Shown here: piece by piece, positions 9,134-19,345 of the stretch
Layout: each line of letters begins with the position of its first letter
Numbering within the stretch: the stretch's first letter is position 1
From: Vishniacozyma victoriae
Lineage: Eukaryota > Basidiomycota > Tremellomycetes > Tremellales > Bulleribasidiaceae
DNA: 64,000 bases
NCBI GenBank assembly: GCA_017654735.1
Contig: JADPYG010000089.1
Coordinates: forward strand, 506,001-570,000
Reading direction: 5' to 3'
The notes under the pieces: generated by a model
The model's database searches: none
What the model saw: the letters and a program-made list of their open reading frames with translations, nothing else
What the model was told of the DNA's origin: nothing
Translations under genes and position numbers: made by a program

Positions 9134-12100
9134 TTACGGCTTCGAGACCGCAGTCGCACTCTTTCTCCCCTTCTTCTTTGCTGGACTAGCCCCATCCACG
9201 CTCTTCTCCTCCCCAACAACTTTGACCGCACTCTTCCTTGGCTTAGCTTTCACCTTAACCTTCTCACTCCCCTCAGTACTTTCACTCTGATCCGTAATCT
9301 TTCTTTTCCTCCCATTCTTCTCACCCGGAATATGAGGTGGATCATGTAATCTAGGTATCTCGGCATTCTGAATAACTTCAACACCTGTATACCCATCATT
9401 ATCGAGACGGCTTGGACGGGTTGGCATGGATAGATCGGCTGGATTGATTTGGAGGCTTGGTTGGACCTTCATTGGTCGATCTGGATCTAGTGGGAATGGA
9501 CCGATGTACCAGTATGTGAGTGGGACGTGGAAGTCTTTGGTCGGTCGTGGAGGTGGTTTGTTGGTCACGTGGGCTTTGCCTTTTCGCGAGAATGGATCTT
9601 GATGCTGAGAAACGGCCTGCTCGTTGGACACGTTCTCGAGTCGGTATATCTGACGCCCGATGCAGACTACATCGTTAGCATCATCAAGTTTTGCGGTATG
9701 TTGACTTACATATTCCGAAACCTTCCTGCTGGACAATGACCTCGAGTTCATCCGCGCCAGTCTGAACACCAACGACATCACCATGTTGTAAAGTCATCTG
9801 CCCCTGTTTACCTCTAGGACCACCCGTTCCGGGAGGTCGGCGGAATTTGAGTAACCCATCAGAGCCAAGGAAGGTGAATGACATGTATGAATGAGCAGGA
9901 ACATATATCCGCTACTACATCAGATATATCCATGGAGGAAGTGGGTGACATACAGGAGCTTGTGAAGCTGATAAACCAGGTGGAGTGACTGCAACGAGTA
10001 AAGAGTTGAATCTTCTGGACGTAAGCACATCTAACAAGAAATTTGAGGGTGGCATACTCTGGTTCCCCAGGGAAGATCTGTCCTGCACGTTCATTGATTA
10101 GATCGGCGAGGTCGAGGAAGGTCGAGTCTGCTTCATGCCATGGTACGGATCTTTCAGCGGTTGGTAATGATTCGATTGCCGGAGCTGGATCAGGGCCAAG
10201 GAGGAGGGTGTAGAAAGGCGACAAGTGTCTCTCGCACACTGCTTGTCAGCAATAGCCTGCAAGTATAAGTATAAGTACAGCTTACTTCGGGTAGTTCTAG
10301 GATTGGCGAAATGACGTCGATAAGCCAATTCTCGCCTGTTGATCAAAGGCCTTGTTCGTTGTAGTTCCTTGAACAGGTCATTGGCATTTATGCGCCTTCG
10401 CGCCAGGATCGGTCCTTCATGATTGAGTGAATGGTAAATGACGGTACCCTTTCCAAATCCAGCTTCGACACCATGTCGAACAACTTTGACATCATCCTCG
10501 AATAATGTCCAGGCGTGTGATACCTCGAAAGGCCATGACGCAAGTCCATCATCAGGCCTAGGTCCGGTCGAGGCGGGTCGTAAGGGACCTCGAAGACTTT
10601 CGGCACTGTATTCCCAATGCTTTGGGTACAGTCGACGCTATGTGGTCAGCTTCATAAGTGTACGAAGAAACAGTTGTACTCACTCCGCACGATTCACAAG
10701 TCCACCCATACCATTTCCTCCTCTCACTCGCGCATCCGCAGGCACCGCAGACCCAGCCTGTCCAGTATTCTCGTCCATAATCTGCAGCTGGATTCATCCT
10801 GGCGTCCCAATCTACCGGTTCAGGGGGCCGGAGTTCCATGCGTAAGGACTCTGCCGTGATCCTCTGCCGCTTAATACCAGCCTCTGAGTCTGAATCAAAG
10901 ACTCTAGGATCAAGTCCTGACTGTCAAAGAAATCTGGCATACTCATTGAAAAGGACTTACTGATATCATTGATACAAACGTCCCATTCTTTGCAAGTCTC
11001 GTCCAGACACTGCATCCTGTGACTATAGGGACAAGACGATAGCCCGTCGCAAGTCTCACACTCGTGGATTTTCATTAACAGATCTTCCTCCGTGGGAGCA
11101 CTTGTAGAGAGCCCGTTCAGTCGCCTCCTTTCTTCCGCCGACTGGAAAGTGGTCGTAGGTCCCGACGCCGTCATTTGCCATTCGGAGGTTGAGTCCACTG
11201 TATTGGTGACGGGGGTAGGCCTCGGATTCACCTCATCTATACGCTGCCACCATGGAGGTTCGGATCTGTTGAACTGATATTCGAATCGGAACTTCCAAAC
11301 GACTCGGTCGCCGTCGACATCCAGAATTCTGTCATTGTTGGATACTTCTTTAGCCACGGGCTCGACCTACATATCAGCAAAGGCTAATGGACCATTGCTG
11401 GTGGTACGTACCCAAGCATCGATGATCCAGTACCAACCCAGAGCGACAAATGGCCGAGGCACACAGAATGGCGTGTGAGCATAATCTTGAGCAACAGCTA
11501 CTGCGATAGGAGTCCTAGCTCGATGAGTCAAGAGGAGAGCTTCGATTTCCGGGCTCTCTAGAGGTCTGTTGGATGCGGGTACTTTCTGGGCGTTGCTTGG
11601 AAGTGGTAGATGATCGCTTCGTGACAATGGCTTGACCATTGCATCGTCGGATGCTGTGATTGGTGGATCATCCACATCCATTGGAATATCGGATTCGCCG
11701 GCCTTACGACGCGCCCTTGATTTACCGCTATTTCGTCGGCATGATTCTGTCGGGTAGTGAAACGAAACTTACATTGGGAGGATGAGGGTACCCCCTTCTT
11801 CCTTCTCTCCCCAGTAGGCCAAATCACTAGGAGTCTGACCTTCCAATATAATACCCCTAGCCATCCCCCCTGGACTGATATCGACACTAGCTCCAGCCGT
11901 CTTGATTGGATTCCTCATATATTCCAACGCGCTCTGCAGTCCTCGCCTCGTGTTGGACCAAACGGGACATAGACCCTTGATATTCCGTCCCAGGACCGGT
12001 TTATGATTGTTTGCCTCGACCCTCTCCGCGAATGCTTTGTCGATTTGAGATAGAGTACCGATTGCAGCTGGGTTGATTGTGACATGCGTTGTCGGTGGAT

Positions 12101-12666
12101 TAGGTTTGGTTGGTTCGCCATGGTGACCATTGCTGTTTTTTATAGCGACTTCACGATTTTGGTTCTCAGGATGAACAGGTCGGTTGATATATGACTGGGT
12201 ACCGTTTGGTGGAGGTGATGGAATTCGACCTTTCCCCTTTTCCATAGACGAGAAGCGTTTCTCTGATGGTATCTCAGAGTTCAGGGTTGCGGTACGGTAT
12301 GGCGAAACGCCAGAACGAGCGGTTGCCGGAGTAGGAGTGGAATTGGAATGGGGAGTCGCGGAAGTGAAGGGTCGATATGATGCCTGCGTTGGAGCGTCGT
12401 GGGTTTGCCTTATACTGATTGAGTCAGCTGCGGCCCTATTCGTAGCTATAGTATCAAGTGACTCACGCAGGTGCTTGACCTTGCAGTGGCAGCGAGCTCG
12501 TTAGTCCAGCACCATAACCATGACCTGCGCGCTCAAGATGTGGAATAGTAGCTGGTCCGTTGACATTTCCTGGCTTTCCAATGTTTGTTGTAGGACCGGC
12601 ATTCTCTGAAGGGCCAGTTGTAGTCCCTTGAGGGAATGACTTGGAGGACGGTACATTCCCCTCCAT
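9134..12666 (-). CDS. AlkB-fold-like protein with two Cys-rich zinc-ribbon regions
   Basis: Large multi-exon gene starting at 12666 (MEGNVPSSKSF). The N-terminal 250 residues are disordered. A conserved-looking region follows (FVALGWYWIIDAW, then VWKFRFEYQFNR), a Cys/His cluster (CETCDGL...CPYSH...CLDETC), and a second Cys-rich ribbon (CGAC...CESCG). The C-terminal third resembles the AlkB beta-barrel: RFNSLLVAVTPPG, then HSYMSFTFLGSDGLLKFRR, then MTLQHGDVVGV. In AlkB proteins the HxD metal motif sits just before the second of these and a distal His follows the third. Neither is evident here, so activity is doubtful. The tail is Lys-rich (KKKGRKSA), suggesting a nuclear protein. Alternative: a separate fungal family with only fold resemblance. 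Confidence 0.6.
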
Positions 12667-13246
12667 ATCGGACCGACTGACTATACTAGAGAGAAGTATG
12701 GAACGCGGTGACAGTACAAGTAACGAAATGACTTTGAATTTGGTGGTTTGAAAGTGCCATTGATTTAGATTCAGGTACAGACTACTCTAACATGTGGCAT
12801 CCATTTACATCAACCCTAAAGCAAATGTCACACTGCATGCATGTCACATGGGATGAACAAGAGACTCCGAAGCTAATGACTACCATATCTTGCCCACTCT
12901 CAAGCATACCAATGAACAGACACAGTAGCTGATAGAGAAGGAACGCGTTCAATTGGGTGGTGCCTAGGCGCGATGAGGTGGCCGGACAGTCCCATCTAGC
13001 TGATCACAGACTGTACCGTGTTAAAACTGTCTACCATGTTATGATAAGGCTACGCTGTGGCTAGCTATGTCTTTGTCAGGTGTTTGAAGCTCTGGCAGTA
13101 GGCTCGGTGCTGCAAATGAAAGTGTTCAAAAAGGCGAGAGAGCCAACACTAGAATTGCGACCTGGAACTAACCGACCAGCATTACCTGAGGCGCGCCGTG
13201 AATCAACTGAGCAATTGACAAAGGTGACATATATCATACATAGTCA
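12667..13246. other. Divergent intergenic region
   Basis: 580 bases between divergently transcribed genes (AlkB-like on minus, nucleoside transporter on plus). No supported gene, repeat or RNA; presumably both promoters. Confidence 0.6.
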
Positions 13247-15233
13247 ATGACATTCTTGAGTAGTACAATGTCAGCCCTCAAGTCTATCTTAAGGGGTACA
13301 AGCCGTCCGACGAACTACCAAACCCTTCCGACCTCCGACTCGCGGCAAGATGAAGGAGAGGAACAGCGGACAAATGATCACGATCAAGCCATCTATCTGT
13401 CATTTTGGCTGTTCGGAGCAGGGTGTCTATTAGGATGGAACGGTAAGTCGCTTGATCTCTGGAGGACGCGGCTATGGAGAAGCAGTGATTTGGTCGAGCA
13501 GAACCAGTAGTGCGGTCAGGGATAAGCAGTAGTGCGGTGAAGCATAAGAAGGCGAAGGCAAGGCAGGATGAGTGAAAGGGCGAAGCCTAACGCAGAACGT
13601 GAGGCATCAGCCTAGGAGAACAGCACGGGAGGCCTTTGCTGGTTAGGGGCGAATGATGGGGAGACGGCAACCGACCAGCGTACAGGCGGGCGGAGAAGCT
13701 GACGAGTAGCGTTGATGTGCACTTTCCCTTTGTTCGTCTCATTTTACCCGCCCGATTCGACGACCGGGCAGAACCTCACGAGTCTGCTTTCGACAGTTTA
13801 CTGTTTTGGACAGCTCGTCTTCCTCGGCTTCGCACAAGCACAAGTCGGAAAGGTGAGCTCATTGAACTAGAGAGACCATAGCGGAGACGCAGGGAGCAGG
13901 AGGAGAGAGAGGAGAGCAAAGAGGCGATAGCAGGGAGGAGAAAACGAAGAGGAGGAAGCAGAGAGGAGAGAGGGGAGAGGGGAGAGCAAAAAAGGAGAGA
14001 GCAAAGAGCAATGAAGAAGGAACAAAGAGAGGAGAGCAAGGAGAAGAGAGCTGATGGCAGTCGAGCCCAACCAAGCAGATCCGATGGTCATTACTCCTCT
14101 TGATCGCAACATTCATCCTCACCACATTTCCTCTCCTACCCCTATTATTACCGACTATCTCGACTACTCTTCTGCTACCTGCTCTCCTCGCGATCGTCCT
14201 CTTCCTCAACCTATCCGGATCGTATTTCCAATCCGCCGCCCTCGCTCTCGCCTCGATGTGGGGACCAACCGAAATCTTGGCTGCTCTGAGTGGCCAAGGA
14301 GGTGTGGCCGTCCTCATCTCCCTCGTCCAAGTCATACTCGCTGTTATAGGTGCGCTTGGAGGAAGTCAGCCAGCAGGAGATGAAAAGCCGAGCATGCTAG
14401 CCGGAGTAGGGCTGTGGAGCTTAGGCAGTATTGCAGCGGGACTATGCTGGCTTGCTTTCCGGTTCTTGACCACTCATCCGGCTTATGAGCGAGTAGTGGG
14501 GTCCGGCCGAATAGATGCCGTCGGGATTGAGGGTGGAAAGAAGGGGAATTGGGATCGAAGTCTGGTCGTGATGAGGAAAAACAAACTTCTGTATTTGGCG
14601 GTAGCGCTGGACTTTGCCGTTACTTTAGTAAGTCGCTTGGAGCAATCGTGTGGTGAATCTGCTAACAATACAGTCGGTATTCCCAGCGATAACATCATTG
14701 ATCGTATCCACACACAACCCCGCTCCTCGTCTTCTACGAGCAGACGTATTCATCCCATTCCACTTTTTCATTTTCAACGGTACGTCAGTCCCCCCAATTC
14801 ACAGCTGATATTCAGTGGGAGACTACATCGGCAGAACTTATATTCCCTCCATCCCCGCTCTACAATTCCGCTCTCATTCAAAGATCCTCGCTCTCTCCAT
14901 CGCCCGAATCATTTTCGTACCCCTGTTCTTGGGCTGTAATCTCTCGACTACTCCAGCAGCGCCTTACCTCAACTCGGATATCATCTACCTGGTCATCTTA
15001 ATTCTCTTTGGAATTACGAACGGGTGAGTCCTCCCAAATGGTACGAAGTGGTGCTGATGTTAAGCTACATCGCTTCAATGAGTATGATCGTTTCCTCAAC
15101 CCCGGCCTTGAATCCAATATTGGACGAAGATGAAAAGGATGTAGCTGGAACAATGGGTGTTTTCTGTTTAATGGCAGGCCTGACTCTTGGGAGTATGGCA
15201 AGTTTCGGTGTGAACGATGCTGTTCGCGGATAA
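13247..15233 (+). CDS. Equilibrative nucleoside transporter (ENT/SLC29 family)
   Basis: Integral membrane protein expected to carry nucleosides or nucleobases down their gradient. Hallmarks: FWLFGAGCLLGWNA in the first membrane helix, a GSYFQSAALALASMWGPTE helix, the ENT signature FIFNVGDYIGR, and a C-terminal GITNGY helix followed by GTMGVFCLMAGLTLGS. About ten or eleven membrane segments can be counted. Introns: 13443-13709 (267 nt), 13853-14078 (226 nt, polypurine), and three short ones near 14629, 14780 and 15024. A second in-frame ATG at 13268 is an equally good start. The two long introns are unusual for this locus. Family assignment is firm; the substrate is not readable from sequence. 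Confidence 0.9.
13865..14050 (+). repeat. Polypurine (GA-rich) tract inside transporter intron
   Basis: Almost unbroken A/G sequence built on GAGAGGAGAG and AAGAGGAG units, filling most of intron 13853-14078. It creates spurious Leu/Ser-rich open frames on the minus strand. Such a tract can form triplex DNA. It also leaves this intron without the usual pyrimidine-rich 3' part. Confidence 0.85.
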
Positions 15234-15285
15234 CGAGTCTATCCATACATTTTGTTGTATTACGACTATCTACAATGCATGGTCT

Positions 15286-16597
15286 CTAAGCTCCTGATGC
15301 TTTATCAGCCCCTTGGATGAGGTACGGCGTGATAATGACAATCTCATTCCACATCCAACAGGTTTCCGTTTTTGACCTCTTGAACGTGTTCCCAGCACCA
15401 TGAGCTTGTCGCTCTACACCGTCAGCTACTTCCTGATTGTGAACAAGGGACTGGCGAGCTTACGTATGTGATACATGATCGGTAGATCCTTCACATGGTA
15501 CTCGTCTTCCATCGGGTCGGTATGTCGGAACGTGAGTTTATGGAGGAATGGGATCATAAAGTGCTAATTATGAGCTCGTTCCATACGCGGTCGGTGGAGA
15601 AGCTGACTTGAAGAGTCGAAGAGATATGAGCCGCGATTTCCTCAGAGGGTTCAGAGGGAGAGCCGTCGGGGTATCTATCATAGTCAGTATAAACGCATGA
15701 AGGGACTCACATAGCCTTCTCAACTTTGACCTTGACGATCATTCTGAGTATCAGCTCGACCAGCGCAGAGGCGAGGAAAGCTCACTTTGATCCTTGTACA
15801 TAAACATCCCTAGTAATTCCATCCGGCTCAAAGAATCCGATTCCAATCTCCTCATTCCCAGGTTCGTGAAAGCTTTCTATTTCGGTAATCACGTTCTCCT
15901 TGATCTCGCCTACCTTAATCCTCTCGGGAACAGGTTGGTTTGGGGGGATAGATCCAGGTGCGGACTTGTTGGTGGATGACCTCTTCTTGGGTGGTGGTCT
16001 GATGGGAGGGCTCTTTTTCGGTTTGGCGGGTGCGAGGGGGACCTTGAAGATGATGTCTTTCTGAGGGGTCATGAGGAAAGAGCGGTTGTCTGCCGAAGCG
16101 GGAATCCCTTGAGGTGCTGGGCTATTGCTTGGGATGGGTTTAGTGGTTCTTGCACTCCTTCGATTGGGTTTAGGGGTGCTTTCTTCGGGGTTTGGATCCT
16201 CGTTCTTTCGCCTGCAGATAGAAGGTCCAGGGGTTGGAACGACCTTCTTGTCAGCTCGATAGAGGATAAGAACAAAGCTTACAAGATCGAGGAAAGAAGA
16301 ATGTCCACCTTCGACCAAGTTCCTTCTCTTCCTCCCAGGCGTCTTCTTCTCTAACTTCACAGTAGCTTCCCTCGGTGGTCTCGATTCCAGTGGTTCCTCT
16401 ACTTCTTCATCCGTCTCGATCTCTAGTCCCAGGAAGCCCTTCTTGTAGTCCTTCGGTCCCGCGGTATTGGGAACAGGGGCTGATGGGGTTCGCTGTAGTC
16501 GATCGGGGAGAGGGTATGGGGTCTTTTGGCGGTTGAGAGTGGAGCGGGAGGTGATGCCAGAGGTTCGCTTGAGTGGGGTTGCTTTCGCCATGGCCAT
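15286..16597 (-). CDS. Uncharacterised basic Pro/Ser-rich protein with conserved-looking C-terminal domain
   Basis: Starts MAMAKATPLKRTS at 16597. The first 250 residues are disordered, rich in Lys, Pro, Ser and Thr, with TP/SP sites (KTPYPLP, RTPSAP, KKTPGRKRR), suggesting a nuclear, kinase-regulated protein. The C-terminal 150 residues are split by four short introns and look folded: GIGFFEPDGITRDVYVQGSK, MIVKVKVEKAMYPDGSPSEP, HFMIPFLHKLTF, DLPIMYHILADG, WMWNEIVIITPYLIQG. The stop (TAG) is at 15286-15288. I do not recognise the family. It converges with the nucleoside transporter, 52 bases apart. Confidence 0.65.
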
Positions 16598-16818
16598 GAT
16601 AGATAGAGAGTAGGGATGGTGAGTGAAATGAATGAGAAGGAAAGGAAGGAAGAGAAAGTCAAGAGTTTTAAAATACCTGAATTCCAACCTGCGCACGGAC
16701 CTTCCTCCATTTCTCAGATCATCTCCATAACGAAATTTCAATCATTAAGAAATGAGTACATGCTTACAACACTAAATCCCTCATACCTATGCACAAACCT
16801 CAAGCCAACAAAGCCCGA

Positions 16819-17653
16819 TCACTCGACCGGGTCTTCCTTCTCCTCGCCTACCCCGTCCTCATGTCCAGCACCCCATTCTTCCTCATGTACAAACTCCTGT
16901 TCCATCATTGCAGCCTCATATTCTGCTCCTGCTGTATCATACTCCTCTCCTCCCTCCGCCTCGCCTTCGACGGCTTCTTGAATCGGTAAGAATGGGTATA
17001 GGTGTTCTGGGGGATAATCTAATAATGTCGAGCGGACTTGTTGGGATATTTCGTCTAATCGTTCGGGGGTTTCAGGGTGGAAGCGGTCGTCTGGTTGTTC
17101 TATTATCTATCTGTCAGTATGATACATAATGAGGGGTGAGGTGGGCTTACGCAATATAATTCTACCTGTTCTGTTGGGGCGAGATTGACGATTTGGAGAA
17201 CTTCACCTTTTGTCAAGCCGAAATCTTGCAGCGAATCAGCGAGGGAAGATACTCCCTCATCTGTTTGGCGTGATGTATAATTGTAATCGGAACATAGGTA
17301 TTTCAATACCTGCCATCAGCCCCTTCCACCATCACCTAGGCCACAACCTACCTGATCCTGAACCCATATCAGATCCCCAGGGATACCCCTCCTCTCGGCA
17401 TCCTCTTCCCCTTCTACCTCCTCTGGAGCTTCCTCAAATTCTTTATCCCTATCATCTCTCAGTGGATACTTTATACGCGCAGCAGCATCCGACCGTAATT
17501 TATGATTCTTCTGTAATGTCTGCAGATCTGATGTTTCGCGTTGAAGCTGAACGAAGTGGTTTAGGACTTCTAGATTTGAGAGATGTTGTGGTGGGTTATT
17601 TGAGATCTATCATCAGCTCTGACCCAGGAGAGTATGGCTTAGCTTACTTTCAT
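16819..17653 (-). CDS. RPC17: DNA-directed RNA polymerase III subunit RPC17 (Rpc9/CRCP type)
   Basis: Small Pol III subunit of the Rpb4-like HRDC fold; with Rpc25 it forms the stalk needed for initiation at tRNA and 5S genes. The start is a two-residue first exon at 17653, joined to SNNPPQHLSNLEVLNHF. The diagnostic stretch is LTKGEVLQIVNLAPTEQVEL followed by IIEQPDDRF, as in the family. The splice that gives YCIIEQP uses the acceptor ending in ACAGATAG. The C-terminus is an acidic Glu/Gly-rich tail, longer than in yeast. An acidic insert (EEAPEEVEGEEDAERR) sits between the two helical halves. Confidence 0.85.
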
Positions 17654-17902
17654 GGTCGACTGATTGAGCCTGGACGTTACTCTAGAGGAATGGGCGGAAA
17701 GTTGACCCACCTCCACTTGCTGAAGTTGTTGACGCGAATAATACCACGTCATGCATTGTCACGGAGATATCCGAAGTAAGCAAGCACTCACTACGTCATG
17801 GGTTTAGGATCAAAGATGACAAGCCGAGAGTGGTACAAGCTACAGTATAAGGTTGGAGTGGGCATAATATCGATTGTCACTTACATCTGTCAAACAGTAA
17901 TA

Positions 17903-19039
17903 ATGAGCGGAGCACCACCATCATACGACGCAGTATCAAGGGATACACACGGCCAAGGTCACGGAGACACCAACCATCTCCAGCCTGGAGGAAACGACTT
18001 GGCCAGGACTACCTCGGCTACCTCCGATGCTGGCGGAGACCCATTGGAGGGGTTGTCACCTGAAGAGCAGAGGGAGTTTGCAGATGAGTACAGGGATCTA
18101 CCTGATGGATGGGTAAAATGTTGGGATCCAAAGTGAGTAGTTCTACAGCTTTGATGATCCAGTGCTGATCGTCAGGACCAAACACCATTTCTACGTCGAA
18201 GAAAAGACCGAGAGGGCGATCTGGGTCCACCCATACGATGATCCCGATTATATCCAATCTCTACCTGACACTCATCCCGCCAACCCCGAATCTCAAGCAG
18301 CCAGGGAACGACGCGAAGAGATTGAACGAGCTGAAGAACGAGCCAAGCGGGTCCAGGCTAGGGGTGGTAATATGTCAGATACCGATACCGATGAGGAGGG
18401 ACCTGGGATGTCGTCTAGGGCAGCCATGATGCAGAAATCAGAACAAGAGGATAAGAGCTGGTTTCAGCGTCAGAAGGATAAATTGTCCGATCATAAGGAG
18501 AAGAGAGCACAGAGGAAGGCAGAGGAGAGGAGGCAGAGGATTGAGCAGGAGAAGCAGATCAGGGTGAGTTTCTCTTTGGCGTCATGTCTACCGGCGCTGA
18601 CGATTACAGAAACAGGTCGAGGAGTACAGGAAGAAGAGGGCAGAACTTCTGCAAGGACAATATGCCGCGCAGGGATCCTCTCGATACGCAGCTCCTTCAT
18701 CGGCATACCGATCACCAATGGGCATGGGTCTAGGAGGACTAGGTCCATCATACGGCTACGGTAAGCCTTCAGATTTACTTTGCAATTCCTCGCTGACGTG
18801 TAGGCTACGGAAGACCATATGGCATGGGCTACGGAGGATATGGAGGATACGGTGGTTACGGCGGATACGGCCGAAGAGGAATGGGAGGTATGGGTATGGG
18901 TATGCCACTTGGGCTCGGTATGATGGGTGGTCTTGGTACGGGAATGTTGCTCGGTGGAGGTCTTGGTGGTGGGTACGGTGGTGGATTCGGTGGAGGGGAT
19001 TGTGGTGGTGGAGGTGATGGTGGTGGGGGTGGTGATTAG
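17903..19039 (+). CDS. WW-domain protein with Gly/Tyr-rich C-terminus
   Basis: Starts MSGAPPSYDAV at 17903; an in-frame extension to 17798 would add a hydrophobic stretch but looks like leader. One WW domain (LPDGWVKCWDPK then HFYVEEKTERAIWVHP, about residues 70-105) carries both Trp and the terminal Pro, so it should bind Pro-rich ligands. A highly charged helical region follows (AARERREEIERAEERAKR, and RKAEERRQRIEQEKQ). The tail is a low-complexity Gly/Tyr/Met run with GYGGYGG repeats ending in GGGGD. Introns: 18133-18175, 18564-18610 and one near 18762. The layout resembles fungal WW proteins annotated as hypothetical. Confidence 0.85.
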
Positions 19040-19345
19040 TCAAGTAGCACTAAGAAGTTTATGTATAGTCTTGTCTGAACGGAACGAAAGCTACCGTACC
19101 AGCTAAAATGACAATACTAATCCAGTAAGGTAACGGGTCCCAGTTCATTGAATACCTAGTGGCGGAAGAGCGGGCGGGGCGCTGGGAGCTCGGAGTCGGG
19201 TACATAAGTGGGTTTACCCACGCGTTTGTAGTGAAGAAGCGAATGGCAGAGGGGTTGGTGGTCCGATTAGTACAATCAGAATGTTCATGTACAACCTTGC
19301 CCGGATGGGCATCGACACTGCGAGCTACAAGCTAAGATCGCAATA
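19040..19345. other. Convergent intergenic region with duplicated gene end
   Basis: 306 bases between converging genes. The segment around 19095-19155 is a diverged copy of the last codons and 3' flank of the Zn2Cys6 gene (around 19330-19395); both include AATACTAATCCAG. The spacing is about 236 bases. Confidence 0.5.

Noticed and set aside
13776..14335. Leu/Ser-rich open frames on the minus strand
   Set aside because: They come from the polypurine intron of the nucleoside transporter read on the other strand.
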